Origin: Macrophomina tecta
Taxonomy: Eukaryota > Ascomycota > Dothideomycetes > Botryosphaeriales > Botryosphaeriaceae
Length of the DNA: 64,000 nt
Direction: 5' to 3'
NCBI GenBank assembly: GCA_024180945.1
Contig: JAKSGN010000043.1
Coordinates: 2,666,001-2,730,000 of the forward strand
Positions within the stretch are counted from its first letter, which is position 1; every line of letters begins with the position of its first letter. Positions 59,597 through 64,000 of this stretch are shown piece after piece. Position numbers and translations under genes: made by a program. The notes under the pieces are model-generated. The model was given only the letters and a program-made list of their open reading frames with translations, did no database searches and was not told the DNA's origin.

Positions 59597-60169
59597 AGGG
59601 CAGAAAGTGACTATACAGATAATAGGCATATACTATAGAATTATCCGATGCATCGGGTGGAGTTTCTCCCTTGTCTAGAAAATATATTGCTATAATGCTC
59701 TCCATACCCTGACCGAGAAAAAAAAAATTCAACCCTTAGAAGGGTTCAATATTCGTTTTAGCACCAGTAATTAATGCATAGAATCGACTAGAGAAACTTC
59801 TGTACGTATAAACGGGAGGATTTCTCTCCTGGCGTGAAAATCTCGAGCTGAACATTTACATTTACGACAGCACTGTTGCCGCTTACATCTACGGCTAAGT
59901 AAATAGGGCCGTGCACCAATTAGGTGGCCACAAAATGCACCCATCACGAACGCCTTATCGTCAAACCGGTCAACCCCTTGCAACCAAACTCACCTAGGCT
60001 GAAGAGATGAGAAATGGTGACGCGAAGGATTTGCAAAACATAGATCGTATCATCATTGCTGAATCCGCCGCATTGCCATATCCCAGATCCAAGACCTGCA
60101 CAAGGCCGACCCGAGAATAAAAACCAAAACCAGCCTCATCAGCCACCGAAACACCACGCGCCTTAGCCA
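59597..60169. other. Convergent intergenic region with a small hairpin
   Basis: Between the MDR and SLX4 stop codons. After an A-run, AACCCTT and AAGGGTT form a 7 bp stem near 59734-59749, possibly part of a 3' processing signal. No gene seen. Confidence 0.5.
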
Positions 60170-63100
60170 TTAATACCTCGCTCTCCTACCCTTCCACAAT
60201 GACTCCTTGTAAATGCAGCAGACGCTATTCTCCTCACACCACCTCTGCACGACCCACGGAGGTAACTCCTGCATCTCCGTCCGCTCAGTCTCTACATCCT
60301 CGGGGGTATCATGCTCGTCCACATCTTTTTTCTTCCTTCCTTTATTCTTAGGCGGCTTTGGGACTGGCACCACTACGCCCACCCTGATTCCCAGGTTATT
60401 TAACCATGTAGTCAAGTCTTCGACCACGATTGGATCATACAAGAGAATCTTCTCGTGCCAAGACGGAGCCGCAGGGTCCGTTGACGGACGTGCGTTCTTA
60501 ACGGCCGTTGTGATCTGAGGGTAGACAATACCCAGGGATCCCAGAGGGATGTGGCTAGTGGTTTTTCGGTTACGTGACGGCGATGGCGGCGCAGGGACTT
60601 CCTTCGGTTCAGGAACAGCAGGAGGAGCTTCCTGTGAAGAACTCAGCCGGAGCGGTGGTGAAGTCACCGAAATATTCTTGCGGCGCGGAGGATTTGGGCT
60701 GAGTTCCTCTTCCGAGTCCTCAATTTCATCAATGTCGCGCTTTTTCTTTGGTGTAGCTGGGTTGGCAGCTGGCTGGCCAGAAGTAGATTTTGCTCTTAAA
60801 CTGGTAGCTTTCGTTTTCCTTTTCGCATCAGCGACAGCACTACAGAGAGATGCTTCAGAAGTCTGCCCGACGAAAACACCAGGTTCAGGTGATGCGCTCT
60901 CTCGCGTTCGACCGCGTGGCTTTGTGGGTGGAACGGTGCGTGCCTTCAGATCTGCATCTTTACGTGGCCGGCGGCGCGGTCGTTTGGCGGGGGACGATCC
61001 AAACTCTGGGATAGGTTCCTTCCCTGCATTCGAGCTTTCACCCGCTACGCTCGATCCGGCGCGGAGACCCGTGATATCGGATGCCCGCTTGGTGAGAAGT
61101 GGAACATTCGGCCTCGTAGAGAGCGGTGGTAAGACAGTCCTACGTGGAATGCCTGGTGAGCCTTGCAAAGCGGCTACCGGACTAGACGGAATTGTATGTC
61201 TCTCCCCCTGTGTCAGTCCGTGGCTGCGGGCGAAATCATCAATATCGACGTAATCGGAGGATGGTTGATCAGATACCGGTATAGAAGCAAGGTCAATGAG
61301 TGAATCTCCGTGTTCACTCACGTCTGCCACTTGAGGTAGGCCTTCCATGCGAGCATCATTTGTCTCATCGGCAGGCTGTTCAGGAGCTGGACCAGTTATC
61401 TCAGATTCGTCAACACCCTCGACGAAAGCGGCTACAGTCTGGTTCTGGGTGGGTGATGGGGCCTTGACTCCAGCGCCGGGAATGTAAACTACACTGTCAT
61501 CCGCGAGAGCACCCTTTTCGTCCCTGACATAAGCCTCCCCAACCTCTTCTCGTAAGATGTCGTCATCAAGATCTCGCGAAGCTGCAGCCCACAACCCTTT
61601 CCTCTTACCAACAAGAGACAGGCCTGAGCCTCCTACCGCCGGCCTCAGGTGAAGTGTCTCCATGCTGCCTTGCTGAGTGCTCATTGCATCAGAATCCCGG
61701 AGAGCCTGCTGTAGATCTCTGACGAAAGTAGGTGAGTCTTCGCGGGCGAGCTGGGATGAGGTCCCAAATAGAACATCTTGGCGGTTCATCCTGAGCGAGG
61801 CTGTCTCTGGCGACAGAAGCTTCTCGGCAATCATTTTGATAGTCTTCTTGGATTTTGCTGAAGGCTTCTTAGCCGTGCCGCTGGCCTTCTTTGTAGGGCT
61901 CTTTGACCGAGCCTTACTTTTGCGACTTTCAGCTATTGGTATCTCAGCTGGATCTGCAACCGGTGCCGAACCCGAGCGGGGTGCGAAAAAGGGGGAAACT
62001 TTCGAATCAGTTGGCACGGGCTCAGCGGAACGGTAAGCCGCTGTTGCAAGGTCGGTAATCGTTCTTGCCTTCTTCTTTTGAAGTTTCTCCTGCTTCTCTG
62101 GAGACGCTTCCCGATATGCATTAGCACTGGAATCGGCTGGCTGATGCGGGTGTCCAGTGAGCTGGGACGGTCAGCTTTGCCTTGTCCATGTTGATACAGC
62201 CATGCTCACCTCGAGCCTCCTGCGCTTCACGAAAGCTTCACCAGACTCAGTCCTTGGAGCAGGGTTGGTCTCCCGTGCCTTGTAATCAAACCCATCCAGT
62301 AGATTTGCGAAGGACGGCCTGGGAGCTGCAGCCACTGTATCCTGCGCAGGACTTTCAGAGACGTCAATTGGCTTCGAAGCACTCTGGCCATCTGGTGATG
62401 ACTTAGTGTCACTGGCTGGCGTCCAACTTCGCCTTCTCACCATTGCTGGAAACATTTCCAGCGGCCGTTCTTCGGGCGAAGGTATCTGCCTATCCTGTGC
62501 ATGGACTACTGCGACGTCGACGGAACTGTCACGCGAGAAATGCTTCGATGTCGTGTCCGAGGTCCTGCACACTGTAGATTTGGGAGGCTTGCGCTTGGGC
62601 TTCGGGGCGTTTGCGACGTCATTGCTCTTCCCGTTCGCTACAGGCTCATCCGTTGCTTTGCTCGCCTTCTTCCGTGGTTTCTTCTCCAAGGGCTTTTGAG
62701 CTTTAGGCTTCGGCTCTCCGGGCTTCGCGGGTGCTACACAGTAAGTAGTGATGGCTGCAGCAGGCTTAGCGGTGGTAGCCTTGGCCTTAAGTCTCCGTAG
62801 CTTCTCCACCGCACCCCCCTTACCATCCTGCACCGAGGGATCCTCTGCACCGATGCCAAGGGCGTCCTTAATCAAGTCAGAGTTGTTTACTGCAGCCCTG
62901 GGTTCCCTCTTCTTCGGCTTTTCCGCCACATCGAGGTCCGCAACGCCACCAGCAAGATCTCCTAAGCCTCCGACTACGCCAGAGTCAAGCTTCGACCTGC
63001 CCTTCGTGGTCTTTCTGGCTGGCGCGCTCTCTTCTGCCTTAGCCTTCCTTTTCCTTGGCTTCTCTGTCCCGGAGCCCTCTTCCTCCACGTGGACAACCAC

Positions 63101-63487
63101 CTGCTTCGCGCGCTTCCTCGGCTTCGGCGCCGTCTCAGTCGCGCTGGCGCCCTTCCCCACGCCGCGGCGAGCTGGCTTGGGCTCTTCCCCCACCGTGTCC
63201 TTTCCAAGGCTCAAGCGACGCTCCCGGACCAACGCGCCGGCACTGGCGAAGCCCAATGCCGCGCCCTGCGGTATCTCGGCGGCACGCGACCCGCTCTTCA
63301 AGCCGGCCGGTTTGCGCCCGAACAGCGTTGTCGGCGAGGGCAGGTTCGGCGAGGTGGTCACCAGCAGCAGCGATTGCGCGTCTGAGCCGGCATCGTGGTC
63401 GCGCAGGCCGGGCGGGGTTGTGATGATATCCGAGTCGGGGATGTACGGTGGCGACGAAGACAGCAAGACGAGCTCACGAGCCGGCAT
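60170..63487 (-). CDS. SLX4: Structure-specific endonuclease subunit SLX4
   Basis: Regulatory scaffold of the SLX1-SLX4 nuclease, which resolves branched DNA in replication and recombination repair in the nucleus. Two exons, 62210-63487 and 60170-62161, with a 48 bp phase-0 intron, give 1089 residues. The start is MPARELVLLSSSPPYIP; this Ser-Ser-Pro-Pro opening is typical of fungal SLX4. The long middle is basic, Lys/Ser/Pro-rich and probably disordered, with several KPRKR-like runs. Exon 2 opens LTGHPHQPADSS and reads KARTITDLATAAYR, a conserved fungal block. The C-terminal domain that binds SLX1 is clear: WHEKILLYDPIVVEDLTTWL, PPWVVQRWCEENSVCC and KGRRARY at the end. No UBZ finger is seen, as in other fungal orthologues. 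The gene is intact. Confidence 0.92.
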
Positions 63488-64000
63488 GGCGAGGCTGTGG
63501 ACGCGTGGGCTGCGGGAGAGAACGGCGAGACGCGCGCATGGGAGAAACGGTGCAAAGAGCTCGAGTCAGGGAAACATGTGGACAGGGCGGCAATGATACT
63601 TGCCGTTGGGTGCGGCGGATGGTGGACAAGGGAAGTACTGCAGCTCAGACGACCGTTTCGCGGTGGTCCGTGCGCGGGCTCGCCTTCGCGCGCTCACCTG
63701 ATGGAAAGTGCATCTCCACTCCCCATGTCCCACTTTTCGTAGTCGCGCTATAAGTTGTTGTTGACAGCCGCGTGCGAGGTCGTTGTACGAGTGCCCCGGA
63801 GACCCCGTAGGAGCAGTCTGAAATCGAGGTGACTCGCGTGTCTGGTTGGCGACCAATGGTTCCCCACCTTGAATGGACGGCGCGTACGTATGTATGTATA
63901 CCCCAGTGTCTTGGGCCGAGACATCCTCCGCATCCTCTCGCTTCAGGCATCGGCGATCCTCGCCACAAACATGCGCGTATGTCTACGCTGACAAACGCCT
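63488..64000. other. Upstream region of SLX4
   Basis: Probable SLX4 promoter; open frames here are short and show no domain. No second gene can be supported before the window ends. Confidence 0.5.

Noticed and set aside
60549..63596. Long open frames on the plus strand under SLX4
   Set aside because: Antisense shadows of the SLX4 exons with no recognisable domain.
1..64000. tRNA and rRNA genes
   Set aside because: I looked for TPsiC-arm and acceptor-like patterns by eye and found none I could defend; a dedicated scan would settle it.

Overview
The window comes from a filamentous ascomycete (Pezizomycotina; Sordariomycetes is my guess). The evidence is short spliceable introns of about 48-130 bp with GT..AG ends, a Crh-type cell-wall enzyme, a Pth11-related rhodopsin-fold membrane protein, a fungal-type SLX4, and a large transposon block with the C:G to T:A decay of repeat-induced point mutation (RIP). 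Three compartments are visible.

Left arm (1-12.3 kb), GC-rich and genic. It holds a GH16 Crh-like GPI-anchored transglycosidase (225-1511, minus, one intron), a 4.1 kb stretch with no recognisable gene, a five-exon rhodopsin-fold membrane protein (5634-7520, plus), and a long uncharacterised protein with two C-terminal membrane helices (7685-10659, minus). That last gene is split by an apparent frameshift in a run of ten G. The arm ends in the C-terminal stub of a short-chain dehydrogenase (SDR) at the edge of the transposon block.

Middle (12.3-50.5 kb), a nested transposon cluster with almost no intact coding frame. Reading the terminal repeats gives a complete nesting order, each step supported by target-site duplications (TSDs): a Copia element (12848-48802, minus, TSD TATAG) was entered by a chromodomain Gypsy element A (14498-22832, plus, TSD GCTAG) and by a long LTR element B (25072-46878, plus, TSD GCGT). 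B was entered by Gypsy element C (37706-44874, minus, TSD TAAAT) and by a pogo/Fot1-like DNA transposon (31681-33536, TSD TA). The pogo element is the exception: it has an intact 550-codon transposase, near-perfect inverted repeats and no RIP decay. Element B carries a long extra reading frame after its integrase. Elements A and C each appear to carry an antisense frame between pol and the 3' LTR. Short perfect palindromes recur through the block. Degraded LTR pieces follow at 49-50.5 kb.

Right arm (51-64 kb), genic with damage near the transposons. It holds an intact NmrA/isoflavone-reductase-like oxidoreductase (51080-52139), a decayed Tc1/mariner fragment, a broken flavin-dependent monooxygenase of the NtaA type, a broken SDR split by LTR-like insertions, an intact amidase (56056-57849) divergent from an intact MDR-family reductase (58455-59596), and SLX4 (60170-63487), the nuclease scaffold for DNA repair. 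The five metabolic genes between 51 and 59.6 kb look like one catabolic or secondary-metabolism neighbourhood of which two members have been lost. Exon boundaries are my own readings of splice signals and frame continuity; none was confirmed by transcripts or database search.
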